A DNA stretch of 64,000 nt from Topomyia yanbarensis (GCF_030247195.1 NC_080672.1:189766471-189830470); one strand, 5' to 3'. Shown: positions 1 to 10,264, numbered from the stretch's first letter. The notes: generated from the sequence alone by a model not told the origin. Numbers and translations are program-made.

Positions 1-234
1 ATATTTCGAATTTTTATCGAGCACTTTCGTCTCAATTTGATGACTGTCTTTCCAAAATTGATCAAACCTTTTACATGTTTTAATTGCTACAGCTTTTGCA
101 TTCCGAGCGAAATTCTTTTTTTCATTTTCTCCCACATCAAATGATCTCATAATTTTCTCAAACCCAGCCTTTATTTTATTTCTATCTTCACCTTTGGTCA
201 CTTTCCAGAGATCGAATGATTTTCTTTTATCCAT
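1..234 (-). CDS. Partial unknown protein, N-terminus, runs off left edge
   Basis: Reading the minus strand from the ATG at 234 gives 78 codons without a stop up to base 1, so this is the N-terminal part of a longer ORF or a first exon. The protein starts MDKRKSFDLWKV and is rich in lysine, with aromatic and charged residues spaced as in a helical domain (for example KTCKRFDQFWKD). I do not recognise the family. A TATATAAA sequence lies about 120 bp upstream (356-363 on the minus strand), a plausible distance for a promoter plus short 5' UTR. AT-rich DNA of this length can stay open by chance, but the composition looks protein-like. It could be a host gene or the start of another element. Confidence 0.5.
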   Translation of the reverse strand, partial: MDKRKSFDLWKVTKGEDRNKIKAGFEKIMRSFDVGENEKKNFARNAKAVAIKTCKRFDQFWKDSHQIETKVLDKNSKY

Positions 235-355
235 TTTAACGGAACTAATAATACAAAGCACTACACGCATTCATCAAAGCAGTCGTCGGCTACTGCGATT
301 CGATACATGAATGGGATTGATACCAATTAAATTGTCACGACTCGTGGTGTTGTTG

Positions 356-363
356 TTTATATA
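356..363 (-). promoter_or_regulatory. Possible TATA box upstream of the left-edge ORF
   Basis: The minus strand reads TATATAAA here, about 120 bp before the ATG at 234. The DNA is AT-rich, so chance occurrence is possible; only the distance and orientation support it. Confidence 0.25.
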
Positions 364-959
364 TGACATCGAAAGACAAAAAAGCAAAAGTTGATTTCGA
401 GATATTTGATAGTGTTTTTTATGCATTTTCGAAAGAGTACAAATTTAGCTGCTACTTTTTGCAACCTTCTGAGTTAGAGGTCATTGAAAACTATCATCTT
501 TATTTAAAAAAAATGATCGTAACTCGATAACGAAAAATGATATCGATTCACATTCTTCAGCAAAAACATGCGCAATGAAAAGTACTAAAATTGCTTCATA
601 GAGAGTATTAAGATAGACTAACTACTTAAAAAGTTATAGTTAAAAAACTGACTTTTTCAGAAACATCCTAAGTTAAAGAATAAAAATAATTATAACACGA
701 AAACCGATAGTGCTATAACTTTGATGTATTTGAAAATGTTTCTTGAAAAACATTTTTCTACAACTTTGCTGAAGTATCTTGCTATACCATTTCGTTCGAA
801 AAATAATTTTTCGAAAAGAATGTTCGAGAGGACCACCCTAGTTACATTTTACTTTAAAAGAAAGCCAATTTAATTTCCAAAAATATTCTCTCATACATAA
901 TTTCTCTAAAATGAACGGTTTGGAGGATATTGATTTTTGTACCAAAAAACCGCCCCTGT
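364..959. other. AT-rich non-coding DNA
   Basis: No ORF of note. The stretch around 600-830 (phrases about GTTATAG..AAAAACTGA, AACTTTGCTGAAG) resembles the dispersed-repeat DNA at 37140-37600 in style and is probably an old repeat leading into the copy at 960-1142. Confidence 0.4.
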
Positions 960-1142
960 GACCCATAGTGGATCGGTTCAGCCATTGCTGAGAAACACGA
1001 ATGAGAGTTTGTCCGTTACATACACCCACAGACATTGTCTCAAATCGTCAAGCTGAGTCGATTGGTATATAAGACTCGGCCGACCCGAAAAAATCTTGAA
1101 ACATTGAGCGAATTCTACATTTTTTTATAAGAAATGTAAAAA
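960..1142 (+). repeat. Dispersed repeat, 'GGTTCAGCCATTGCTG' family
   Basis: It contains GGTTCAGCCATTGCTGAGAA, a short CA-type stretch, a block about a cytosine-poor AAATCGTC..GAGTCGATTGGTATATAAGACTCGG, and ends in a TTTTTATAAGAAATGTAAAA-like tail. The same order is seen at 37615-37921 (plus strand), at 27879-28110 (reverse complement) and in diverged form at 36120-36420. No coding capacity. Possibly the non-coding end of a larger element or a SINE/MITE. Confidence 0.7.
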
Positions 1143-1199
1143 TATAAATATATAAACAATACGACCACGGAAAAAGTTTGGCCACTACTCGGGTTTTTG

Positions 1200-2244
1200 T
1201 TTGCCAGACGGAGCCTTCTTTTCAGGGCGGCCTAGGTGCCTCTACATAAATTCGGATTTTCGTTAAAAACAAAAAGGTAAACGAACAAATAAAATTTAAC
1301 TCTACAGTTTATTCTTCAACCACTCTCCACTGCTGGTCGTTTCCGTTCGTTGCTGCTGATGATGGCGGGAAGGCGGACGGTTTCTTCCGACCAGCCGGGA
1401 CAACAACGGCCGCGTTCTTCCGGAATGTCATTGGCTGCTCCAGCAGCGGTTCTTGGCGTTTAGCTAGGGAAGTAAGCTTGGCTCCTTCGTTGGAACCTCC
1501 CTAGCGACGGTGGTGGCGAATCACCGGATTCTTCGCTCTACGCAAAGAATCACGGAAGACACCGCAATGTTCTTCCCAGGCGAAGCCGTTGCTCAATCTC
1601 TTCTTGACTTTTAGCTGTAGAGGAGAGCAACGCTCATTCGGCTTATACTCTACAGCGAGAGGGGATCCTTTGGGGGTAGCCGGGGAAGCGAAAACTCCTT
1701 TACAATTTGCTTCCCCCGACGGCGATCCAGCACCACTAAAACGTCCGATTGAATCACGGGCCGACACTTTTAGCGGGTATCTCCTTCGTCACACACGCGC
1801 ACTTTGCTCACAAGCTATTGTGGCGGTAAACTTTTTCGAAATAATCGACGTCTGTCTTTAACCGTGGTTCGTCACTTTCCCCCCTTTAAACTCGATGGCC
1901 GTCTTCCTCACGACCAAAACAAACTCCAACACCAAAAAAACCGTACCGCCGCATAGCTGTCATCACTTATGCGCAGCATAGCCAGTACGCTTATTTCAGC
2001 AGTAGGAGAGCAGTGGCCTATCTAAGCCACGTTATTTATTTATAAACATAAAACAAAAATTATCTAACCTATCTTCAACTTGATCAATGACAACGTACAT
2101 GGATTATTATTTAAACGAAATTTACATCAAAAACATGAACTAGCATAATGAACAGCGGTGATTTATGTTGCAATAACAATACACTTCTCGGAGAGAGAAC
2201 GCACAAATAGGTATATTTCCACCCAGTGCTAATTGTTACCCTGA
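1200..2244. other. Unassigned GC-richer block, no convincing gene
   Basis: Between 1200 and 2040 the sequence is richer in G+C than its surroundings. On the minus strand a run without stops (about 1501-1780) gives an Arg/Pro/Ser-rich peptide, but there is no ATG. Read on the minus strand the block runs from CAGCATAGC-type DNA through this peptide to an AATAAA-containing end near 1310, as a retrotransposon LTR/leader or a 5' exon might. I do not recognise it. 2041-2244 shows nothing. Confidence 0.25.
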
Positions 2245-2454
2245 CGGGTTACAGTTCTCTTTTATGCCGACCCAACGAGAAATCGACAAATATTTTCTGT
2301 TTGTGCATTGGAAATGCTCGCTTTGAAACGGATTCAAAGTCGAAGAGTTTTCGATGTGTTACCCGATGATTCCGAAATTTTAAAACGCCTGGCTCGAGTG
2401 TTCCCCGAAGTATCCAAACAACGGGTCAAAAATAAAGCACCGCCACCTACTCAG
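2245..2454 (+). CDS. Candidate internal exon of an unknown gene
   Basis: This reading frame is open from just after a stop at 2242-2244 to 2469 and reads like protein (…RRVFDVLPDDSEILKRLARV…, then a proline-rich KAPPPTQ). A TTACAG acceptor-like site ends at 2254, and CAG|GTATTT at 2452-2460 matches a splice donor, so the exon could be 2255-2454. The frame has an ATG at 2314. I do not recognise the protein, and no matching exons are evident nearby. It may be an exon of a host gene whose other exons lie outside, or a fragment of a dead element. Confidence 0.3.
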
Positions 2455-2469
2455 GTATTTCGACCATAG

Positions 2470-3140
2470 TGCCTCGCATCGAGCACTGGTACGGGAAGCT
2501 AATTTCAATATACTTGGTTGCGTTGTTCAAATACAGCACGTTGTGGTGCCGTGTGTGGACATGCCTGCTGTACACTTTTCTAGCTGTGTTAGTAATGTCT
2601 CAATGCTTGATTCGAAGCCAAGAAGCGCAAAATATGGTAATAACAGCCTCTACTGTAGCCTAGCCGCGATTTATTAGAAACAAATTCAAGATAGCCATAT
2701 AAACGAGCGTCAGGCTGAAAAAGTTTCCTTTTAACCTAACAAAAACACCTGTAAAATTTGAAACCGATCCAAGAAAAATTAATGAACACGAAAATGAATT
2801 GAAGTGAACCAAAGGCAATTTCATTGAAATTTTGCATTTTTTTGCTTTTTTCCGTATACAAATTATTTTAAAACCATCAAAATTAATATGAAATTGCATA
2901 TATAATGTTTTTATTGATGCGAGAAACAAATTGCAAAATTTAAATTTCGCTCGGAGCCGATTATTCCTACCAAGGGGGTGGCATCCCTATGTTGATGTAC
3001 AGATGTTGACTGTAGTCAACATATGGCCGGCCCATGCCTCCCATGCTCTTGCATTGGGTTGTTTTAATTTGAACAAAGGGAGATGCTGGATTGAAAAAAT
3101 GGCCGCCTAGCAGCCCGTTCCTAACCTAATCGCGTGAAGT
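2470..3140. other. Non-coding DNA before the first R1-type insertion
   Basis: AT-rich, no supported gene. The last 200 bp (about 2970-3140) are more GC-rich and end in the 15-bp target duplication (3141-3155) of the next element. Confidence 0.4.
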
Positions 3141-3308
3141 TGGTTGCAATGGTGTTTTTTTTACAATGGAGAAGACCTTTACGTCCTAGCCCAGTACACG
3201 TGCTATTGGTAGGTGTCCAAGCTACCGCACGGAGTGTACTGAGGGCGCGTCGGGCTCGAATACCGCTGCTATTAATACCGACTAAACTCCATTGGGCTCC
3301 GCCATCGT

Positions 3309-3350
3309 TCCTCCCAGGAACTACCTCTCGGTATTACTTCTGGGGGGATG
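3309..3350 (-). other. 3'-UTR hairpin of family B
   Basis: Reverse complement of 52094-52135. The CCCCCCAG…CTGGGAGG arms enclose a loop with AAGTAATACCG and AGGTAGT. The same loop core occurs in family A (50110-50150, 58913-58953). Candidate RT-recognition structure. Confidence 0.55.
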
Positions 3351-4079
3351 GCTGTACTTAATGTACTCATTCACTCTCACTCACGCGTTCATACGTCCTG
3401 TATGAGGCTTACTTGGGTGCTCTCTCTATCGCACCTTGATTCACTCTCAAACACTCCACATGAGGCTGACTTGTGTGCTCACCTTTTTCGTTCCTTGCGC
3501 GGCTGACTTGTGTGCTCACCTTACTCATTCCTTGCTAGGCTTACTTTTGTGCTCGCCTCACCTATACCATGTGAGGCTGACTTGGGTGCTCACCCTATCA
3601 CCTGATTCACTCTCGATCGTGCCACTCTATTATACCTCTGTCACTCCCCCTGGCATCCCATGTGGGACATTTTTCTTTGGCCCCACTTCTGACTTACCAT
3701 GCGAGGCTGACTTGTGTGCTCACCTTTTTCATTCCTTGCTAGGCTGACTTTTGTGCTAGCCTCTACCATACCATGTGAGGCTGACTTTTGTGCTCACCCT
3801 TAACATGCCGTGTGAGACTGACTTGGATGCTCACCCTTTCACTCCTCTGCCACGCCATGAGGCATCGATAGCTAAGTCCCAACATACTACGCTACGACCC
3901 TCCCGTCTTGGCATGAGGCAGTTCACTTATACGCCTATACACTCACTCTTCTGCCTTGCTTCGGGGTGGCTGGGTTTACCCCTTACGCGGTTGCCAGTCG
4001 CTGCGCCAAACCTGCCTCAGCATGAACAGACCATTCACTCCCATTTTTGCGCTTGGCCTTTTTCGCAACTAACCAATCA

Positions 4080-4676
4080 CTAGTTAGCCGTGCCCGTCGT
4101 CTGTTGCTCGGTTCGCCAGATTACCTGTAGCCTACAGGCAATCTGGGTGGTAGCAGACGAGACTGCGTTTCACTTCTCCACCGATTGACACATCCGCTGA
4201 ATAAGGGTATCAGAGGTTGTGTCCCAGCCACAGACGTCAAGCATTGCTCTTCTTTCGACGTCGAACCGGTGACATACGAACAGTATGTGTTCGGCAGTTT
4301 CGTCTACACCTGGGCAGTCAGGGCAGGCTGGGATCTCCGCGTGCCCGAACCTGTGGAGGTACTGTCAGAAACAGCCATGGCCTGACAGGAATTGTGTCAG
4401 GTGGAAGTGAACTTCCCCATGGGGTCTTCCCACCCAGCTCGATATGCTAGGTATCAGCCGGTGGGTCCACCTACCTTTCGAGGAGTTGTCCCACTCACGC
4501 TGCCATCTGGCGACCGAGGTCACCCTGGTGCGCTCGCGGGCTCCTCTATTTCCACGTAGCTCGAAACACTCCTCATCTTCCCGAATGACCAGCCCGACTG
4601 GCATCATGCTCGCTATCACGCAGGATGCATCGTGTAGGCATATATCACTCTGAGGCACATCACGCGGTAGGTGCTC
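4080..4676 (-). pseudogene. ORF2 C-terminal fragment of element B1
   Basis: The frame encodes the region after the RT domain: DASCVIASMMPVG, RWTHRLIPSISSW, then HLTQFLSGHGCF, which in B2 continues into a C-x2-C…H…C zinc-binding segment typical of R1/Jockey-type ORF2 ends. Breaks seen: a ~12-bp deletion near 4635 relative to B2, which shifts the frame, and a stop codon directly after HGCF (TGA where B2 has an Arg codon) near 4365. Beyond the stop, the frame continues to a natural TAG at 4080-4082. B1 keeps 11 bases near 4245 that B2 has lost, so the two copies complement each other's lesions. Not functional. Confidence 0.85.
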
Positions 4677-4691
4677 TGGTTGCAATGGTGT

Positions 4692-4786
4692 ACAGAAATC
4701 GAAGTGCCACATTCGAAATGTAAATGTCATACAATCTTGTGTATACTGTATCATTCGAGTATTGGTCGTCGAGTGTAACAAAGTAG
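4692..4786. other. Short spacer between element B1 and the Gypsy LTR
   Basis: 95 bp with no recognisable feature. Confidence 0.4.
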
Positions 4787-5292
4787 TGTAGTATCTTATC
4801 GGAATAAGTAAATTGGCTGCACTGTTCGAACGCAAAGTTCTTCCGACAAAATCTAATACGCGTTCATGATGTTCCTGGTTCTACCGCTGAGCTCTGTATG
4901 TGTGTGTGAGTGAATGTGAAGAATGAGTGGAATGCAGAAGAAAATGTTCAGCACTTGTAAAACAACCACCGTCCCCAGCAAACGAAAAGCCCATAATACT
5001 CCCATGCTCATGAGGTTTGTCATGGGTGTTTGAAATGGGTTCAACCCATGAAAACACCATCACCATGGTCCGGTAGATCCCATATAAAACACCATATGTT
5101 GGTGTATTTATGGGTTGCTGAGACCATTTTATGGTGTTTTGATGGTTGTGAATTTTGGCATGAACCATGTTTAAGGTCTTTTCAAGGGGCTATGTGGTGT
5201 TTGAACCCATGAGTATTTGCTCGGGGTGCGAGTCGGACGAAAATAAAAGTTGATTCGTCGAAGAAACACGTTTTAATCCGAACCATACTACA
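4787..5292 (+). repeat. 5' LTR of the Gypsy element, interrupted by a MITE
   Basis: Matches 9865-10116 on both sides of the insert: 4787-4972 with the left part, 5226-5292 with the right part. It starts TGTAG and ends CTACA, giving the usual TG…CA ends. Confidence 0.92.
4973..5225. mobile_element. MITE in the 5' LTR (CCC(C/G)AGCAAA ends)
   Basis: The 253-bp insert is absent from the 3' LTR, which gives the empty site. Its ends are CCCCAGCAAA and TTTGCTCGGG, short inverted repeats, and GT is present on both sides (4971-4972, 5226-5227), a possible 2-bp duplication. The interior repeats short ACCAT/ATGG-type words and has no ORF of note. A related start, CCCGAGCAAATGG, is seen at 15418. Confidence 0.8.
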
Positions 5293-5359
5293 GCATAAGA
5301 AGTGGGGTCGAAGACGATTTTAACCACTATTATTGGTAAAAACAAGCTGCAAACGAAGA

Positions 5360-6499
5360 ATGACCGATCGAATGAATAGATCCGAGTTGATTACCTGGCT
5401 GACGGATCACAATATCGAGTTTCCGATTTCGGCAACTATACGCCATCTACGAACACTGTATGATAGTCACCCACGTGATGCTGACGCACCAGAAGGTTCG
5501 ACGGGCGAAGGTGCTACTACGGACGAGGAGGAAGAGCCGAACGCGTATCTTGGAAAAGCGAAAGTAAATTGCTGACCTTCGGCGGAAACTTGCAGCAACC
5601 GATGAGCTATCAAATAAGCAACCGGATTTTCAGGACGTTAAGCATTCCGTCCCCAAGTTCGTGTCCAGTGATCATTACGATGCAAACAAGTGGATTACAG
5701 ATTTTGAACGAGCTTGTGATACAGTCAACGGCGACAATTATTTCAAGCTAAAGTACATCCGGCGAGTGATGGAACCGAGAACTGAAGCCGAGTGGATTTG
5801 GCAAGTTGATAAATCTACGACGTATCAACAATTTCGCGACCATTTTTTGGAGAATTTCGGCCACGTTTACTCAGTCGCGGAAGTTATTGACAAACTTCGG
5901 AAGACTACGTTTACTCTGAGAAAACCTCAGTCATGGGCTACATTTTGAAGATGCAGGAGTTTGCTTCTAGAGCGAACATTGATGAGTTACAGACCGTGCA
6001 GCTTATCATCGATGGGTTCCGTGATCGTTCCGCAAATATCGATGTATTGTACCCAGTTAGAAGCATTGCTGAACTTAAGCAATGGGCCCGGCGCTATTTG
6101 CATCTCCGGGAAATGCATTTCGTTCAAAATTCATCTATAGTAAGTGCGAAAAAGAAGTTGAAAGGCACACCGCTTCCGGGAAAACCTTCCGATTCCGTCC
6201 TACGATGCTACAATTGTTCCGGTTCCGGACATCTCTCCGCAGATTGTCTTAGGCCACGTCGGGAAATTGGATCGTGTTTCCGTTGTGGTTCTATTCAGCA
6301 TAAACTTAAGGATTATCCTAAACCAGCGCCTCGTGACCATGATCGGGTAGCATTTGTCGAAAAATGTGTACGCCAGCAGCCGGGAAAAGTTACCGGGGAA
6401 GATGAATTGTGTGGAGCACTCTCGGAAATCAATCTAGTAAGTGTTGCATTCATATCAGACGAAAATGTGCAGCCATTTAACGCGGTTCTCTCGGTGTAG
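5360..6499 (+). pseudogene. Gypsy gag, frameshifted
   Basis: The gag-like protein starts MTDRMNRSELITWL at the ATG at 5360 (the codon at 5333 in the same frame is TTG). A frame break near 5570-5600 splits the N-terminal acidic part from the capsid-like part (SSDHYDANKW, FRDHFLENFGHVYS). Another break near 5935 precedes the nucleocapsid part. A first zinc knuckle is intact (CYNCSGSGHLSADC). The second has C-F-R-C…H but a Tyr in place of the last Cys. Gag would package the element RNA. The stop at 6497-6499 and the frame breaks make it non-functional. Confidence 0.8.
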
Positions 6500-8375
6500 G
6501 CGGCTTTCCGTTATGTTCCTACGGAATCGTTCCGGTACTCATCATGTACCGCAATCGAATACACATATTAGAGGCGTTTATTGTCCCAGATCATTTTATA
6601 TCTTTTCCTTTGCTGCTTGGACGTGGATTTTTGGAAGAATTTGGAATCGTTTTGTTCGATACTAATGTCATAAAATCATCAAATACTCTGAAACCAAATA
6701 TTGAAATTGCTGACAAAGATAAAATAATAATTTCAGGTAATGAGCTACACTGCGTGTTTAGATCTATTCAAGGCAAATGCTTCGATTGTGTGTCTACTTG
6801 TATCCAGTGCCATCATAGTGGGTCGAGCCGAAATAACGTTTATAACTCCGATAATGCTAACCATTCCGTGCCTGAAATTTTCGCAATCGAATGCTATGAA
6901 CCTTCCGACGGCTGTGACATAAACCCTTCATTACCCATAAGTATCCAGAATGCTATTCGACAAATCATCGACAGAGACTATTTAAATCTTCCTAACATTC
7001 CCATTAAACGCCATAATTACGAAATGAAACTGAAGTTAACCTCTGATAGACCTATTAGTTTTGCTCCGCGTAGGCTTTCTTATTCTGATAAAAAAGAAGA
7101 TAGTGCTTGATTTGAGGAATGGCTTTCATCAGGTTAATGTAGCGCCTGAATCAATTCCGTACACGTCTTTTGTCACACCTAATGGTCAGTTTGAATATGT
7201 TAAAATGCCATTTGGACTTCGAAATGCACCTGCCGCGTTCCAGCGATTCATAAATATGGTCCTTTCGCCTTTTCTTAAAGAAGGTACGGCAGAATACAGA
7301 TTGGAAATCAAATTTAAGAAATGTTCATTTTGTCATACGCAAGTGGAGCTGCTGGGATTTTCGGTAAATGATAAGGGAGTTCGACCGAACAATTCACACA
7401 CTGATGCTATAAAAAGTATGCCTTTTCCCTCAGATACCAAAGAAGTTAGTAAATGTCTTGGATTGTTTTTCTATTTCCGCCGGTTTATTCAATCGTGCAG
7501 TACTATTTCTCAACCACTACGTGCATTAATTAAACCTAATATAAAGTTCGAGTTTGATGACCTTTGTAAACAGGCTTTCATAAATCTCCGGGGCAAGTTG
7601 GTGTCTTTCCCAATTATTGCTCTTTACAACCCTGATAAAGAAACCGAACTACACTGCGATGCCAGTTCCGAAGGCTTCGGAGCTATTCTGCTTCAGAGAC
7701 AGGATGATGGAAAATTTCATCCGATCGCCTTTTTTTCACGGCGAACTACATGGGCAGAATCTAGGTATCATAGTTTTGAGTTAGAAACTCTGGCCATTAT
7801 TTATTCACTACGAAAATTTCGCATATATTTGGAGGGCATCCCTTTCCGAATTATTACTGATTGTAATTCACTGGCTATGACTCTCAATAGCAAATCAAGC
7901 ATCAACCATAGGATAGCTCGTTGGGCCCTAGAACTGGAGAGCTATCATTATACAATTCAGCATCGCAGTAGTAAGTTGATGAATCATGTTGACACTTTAA
8001 GTCGATATCATCCTCCCGCGTCTTTCCAAACCTTTAGTAATTCGAACCAGGTAGTTTCTGCCGTAAGTCCCGACGACATTGTTTTCCAGCTGCAAGTTAC
8101 CCAAAATAGAGATGAAAACATTATAAAAATAAGAGAAGAGTTGAGTAAAGGTCCAGTAAATCATTTTTGTCTGGATGATGGGTTAGTTAGTTAGATTATC
8201 TGATGGCGATAAATTGTTGCTATATGTCCCCAAAGAAATGGAGACGAACGTGATAAGGCAAGCCCACGAGAAAATATGTCCCTAAAGAAATGGAGACGAA
8301 CGTGACAAGGCAAGCCCACGAGAAAATTTGTCACTTAGGAACAACAAAATGTATCGATTACATAAAGCTGCACTA
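6500..8375 (+). pseudogene. Gypsy pol remnant: protease end, RT, RNase H
   Basis: After gag, a frame at 6544-7110 holds the end of the protease domain (LLLGRGFLEEF) and the start of RT (FAPRRLSYSDK). A frame change near 7090 leads to the RT fingers/palm (VLDLRNGFHQV, MPFGLRNAPAAFQRF). Then the sequence jumps from SPFLKEG to EYRLEIKFKKCSF: the segment that should hold the YxDD active site is missing. RNase H follows (HCDASSEGFGAI, FELETLAI, ITDCNSLAM, NHVDTLSR) and is well preserved. A stop at 8192-8194 and the 52-bp duplication end the frame before the integrase HHCC region (HEKICHLG near 8318-8340). Catalytically dead RT. Confidence 0.88.
8224..8327 (+). repeat. 52-bp tandem duplication in the integrase zinc-binding region
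   Basis: 8224-8275 and 8276-8327 are near-identical 52-bp units (ATGTCCC…AGAAAAT) differing at a few bases. 52 is not a multiple of three, so the duplication shifts the frame just before the integrase HHCC motif. Confidence 0.9.
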
Positions 8376-8746
8376 CACACCAAAAAATAATGAAATTTAA
8401 ACGACATGTAAATCAATACGAATGAAAACATACAACGATTGAATCAAAAATTTGATTGAAAATTACGTTAAAATCAATTCCAGCATCAAACAGCATACAA
8501 TTTTACACTTTCATATAATGTCATTCATTTTACAGCAGTATTCGAGTAAAAATACATAAGAAGCGCATTGGTTTTCCGTTTAAAGAAACTGTAATTTTCA
8601 ATCCACGTGTAAAATTATAATAAAATTCGTTGAAGAAAGCACGACAAGTCGTGTGTGTTTGTGGTTTACTTAATTTTACATTTATATTCATGCTCCAAAT
8701 ATGTGCATGAAAATAAACTTAAAATTAGAAAATATTTTTTTCTGTG
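8376..8746. mobile_element. TA-flanked MITE in the Gypsy integrase
   Basis: The 371-bp AT-rich insert is bounded by TA at 8374-8375 and 8747-8748. Its ends are CACACCAAAAAATA and TATTTTTTTCTGTG, imperfect inverted repeats. Removing it with one TA rejoins the integrase frame (…KLHY|WFPNM…). The TA duplication and CACA ends suggest a Tc1/mariner-type non-autonomous element. No ORF inside. Confidence 0.85.
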
Positions 8747-9580
8747 TACTGGTTTCCAAACATGCAAGCAAAAGTTGAAAAGTTTGTGAAAAATTGTATC
8801 CGTTGTATCATGTATTCCGCTCCAACGAATAGTTGTGCTCGTAAACTTTATAACATCCCGAAAAATCCGGTCCCGTTTGACACTGTCCATGTTGACCACT
8901 TTGGGCCCCTCCCATCCAATATCTCGAAAAGAAAATACGTATTTGCAATTGTGGATGCGTTCACAAAATACGTTAAGTTGTATGCGGTAAATTCTACGAG
9001 TACGAAGGAGGTCTGCGTTTGTCTTGATAAATATTTTGAATGCTACAGACGTCCTCGGCGAATTATCAGTGATCGTGGAACTTGTTTTACATCTATCGAG
9101 TTTAGTTCTAATCTTTTAAATAACAATGTTGATCATGTAAAAGTAGCTACTACTTCCGCCTAAGCTAACGGACAAGTCGAACGTGTTAATAGAGTTTTGA
9201 AAGCGATGCTTGCAAAAGTTTCAGAACCCATTCAGCATTCTGATTGGTCCAAAATGTTAATACGCGTAGAGTATGCTCTTAACAATTCCATCCATACAAC
9301 CACACATCAATCCCCTTGCATGCTATTATTTGGCATAAATCAACGCAGCCGCGTTGTGAATATCCAAAACTCCCAAACCAAGAACCAGGTCACCTTTGAA
9401 AAGAAACATAAATTTCCTGTAGTGTACTCCGAAGGGGAATTCGTCGTTATTCGGATTGTTGACAATACGGTTGGAACTAACAAAAAATTCATTCCTAAAT
9501 TCAAGGGACCATATCAAATCCATAAGGTACCAGAGATATCGAAAATGGTCAAATTTCTTAACTACCCTATGATGGCATAA
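8747..9580 (+). pseudogene. Gypsy integrase remnant
   Basis: Following the MITE the frame gives the end of the zinc-binding domain (CIRCIMYSAP) and the catalytic core: VHVDHFGPLP with the first Asp, IISDRGTCF with the second Asp, then an in-frame TAA at 9161-9163 just before ANGQVERVN, which holds the catalytic Glu. The C-terminal part continues to 9580 (LNNSIHTTTHQSP, LLFGINQRSR, KFKGPYQIHK). The D,D-35-E residues are all present, but the stop separates the Glu. The frame would insert the element cDNA into the genome if intact. Confidence 0.88.
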
Positions 9581-9864
9581 TAGAGGCTGCCCAGTTGAAG
9601 CGGTGGGCCGATTGGCGTGACGTAATGGAAGAGAATTAGAAGATGCACATTTTCATCAATAAGAGGTATGAAAAGCAATGCAACACTTTCAGATAGCTCA
9701 GATGTATTTGAATGTTACTAATCCCGGGTAGATCGCGGGAATTCGATCTTTGCTAACACTTAGGGTAAGTTGAGTAACCACTGTACTAGGAAGAGAAATA
9801 TTAAAATGATTCTGCAGTGTCTGTGAGTATGATCGAGACGATCAATAGTCAGGATTGGCCGAGT
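9581..9864 (+). other. Gypsy 3' untranslated region
   Basis: Non-coding stretch between integrase and the 3' LTR. No strong polypurine tract is seen; the bases just before the LTR are GGCCGAGT. Confidence 0.6.
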
Positions 9865-10116
9865 TGTAGTATCTTATCGGAATAAGTAAATTGGCTGCAC
9901 TGTTCGAATGCAAAGTCCTTCCGACAAAATCCAATACGCGTTCATGATGTTCCTGTGTCTACCGCTGAGCTCTGTATGTGTGTGCGTGAGTGAATGTGAA
10001 GAATGAGTGGAATGCAGAAGAAAATGTTCAGCACTTGTAAAACAACCACCGTGCGAGTCGGACGAAAATAAAAGTTGATTCGTCGAAGAAACACGTTTAA
10101 TCCGAACCATACTACA
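9865..10116 (+). repeat. 3' LTR of the Gypsy element
   Basis: 252 bp, TGTAG…CTACA, matching the 5' LTR without the MITE. Serves as the empty site for the MITE at 4973-5225. Confidence 0.92.
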
Positions 10117-10264
10117 GAAGTTATACGAAACTCAATTTGTGTATTTGAAAAATGTGCATAAGCAATGGACTCCACTGTTTTATCGGTGGAAACACGAAAG
10201 GCCGATGAAAAACAAATACAAGTTAGTTTGATTGAATTTACTTCGACAATGCTGATATTTTTGT

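Larger units (their letters stand above)
3156..4676 (-). mobile_element. 5'-truncated R1-clade non-LTR retrotransposon, family B, copy B1
   Basis: On the minus strand this copy carries the C-terminal part of ORF2 (4676 down to 4080), a ~0.9-kb 3' UTR and a short terminal A-run (T-run on the plus strand at 3155-3162). It is flanked by an exact 15-bp direct repeat, TGGTTGCAATGGTGT, at 3141-3155 and 4677-4691, a target-site duplication. It matches copy B2 (50534-52293) over its whole length and begins internally, the usual result of incomplete reverse transcription. Unlike B2 it is not in a (CATA)n array. Confidence 0.9.
4787..10116 (+). mobile_element. Degenerate Ty3/Gypsy LTR retrotransposon
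   Basis: Two LTRs beginning TGTAGTATC and ending ACTACA bracket gag, protease, RT, RNase H and integrase remnants in Gypsy order. The 5' LTR is 4787-5292 (enlarged by a MITE), the 3' LTR 9865-10116. The LTRs differ at several positions, so this is not a recent insertion. The flanking 4-mers GTAG (4783-4786) and GAAG (10117-10120) are at best an imperfect target duplication. The coding region has frameshifts, stops, a deletion across the RT active site, a 52-bp internal duplication and a MITE in the integrase region. Dead copy. Confidence 0.92.

Noticed and set aside
1501..1767. 88-codon minus-strand frame
   Set aside because: No ATG (begins with GTG) and no recognised motif; kept only as part of an unassigned block.
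4783..10120. GTAG/GAAG as the Gypsy target duplication
   Set aside because: One mismatch in four bases is not evidence; recorded as unclear.
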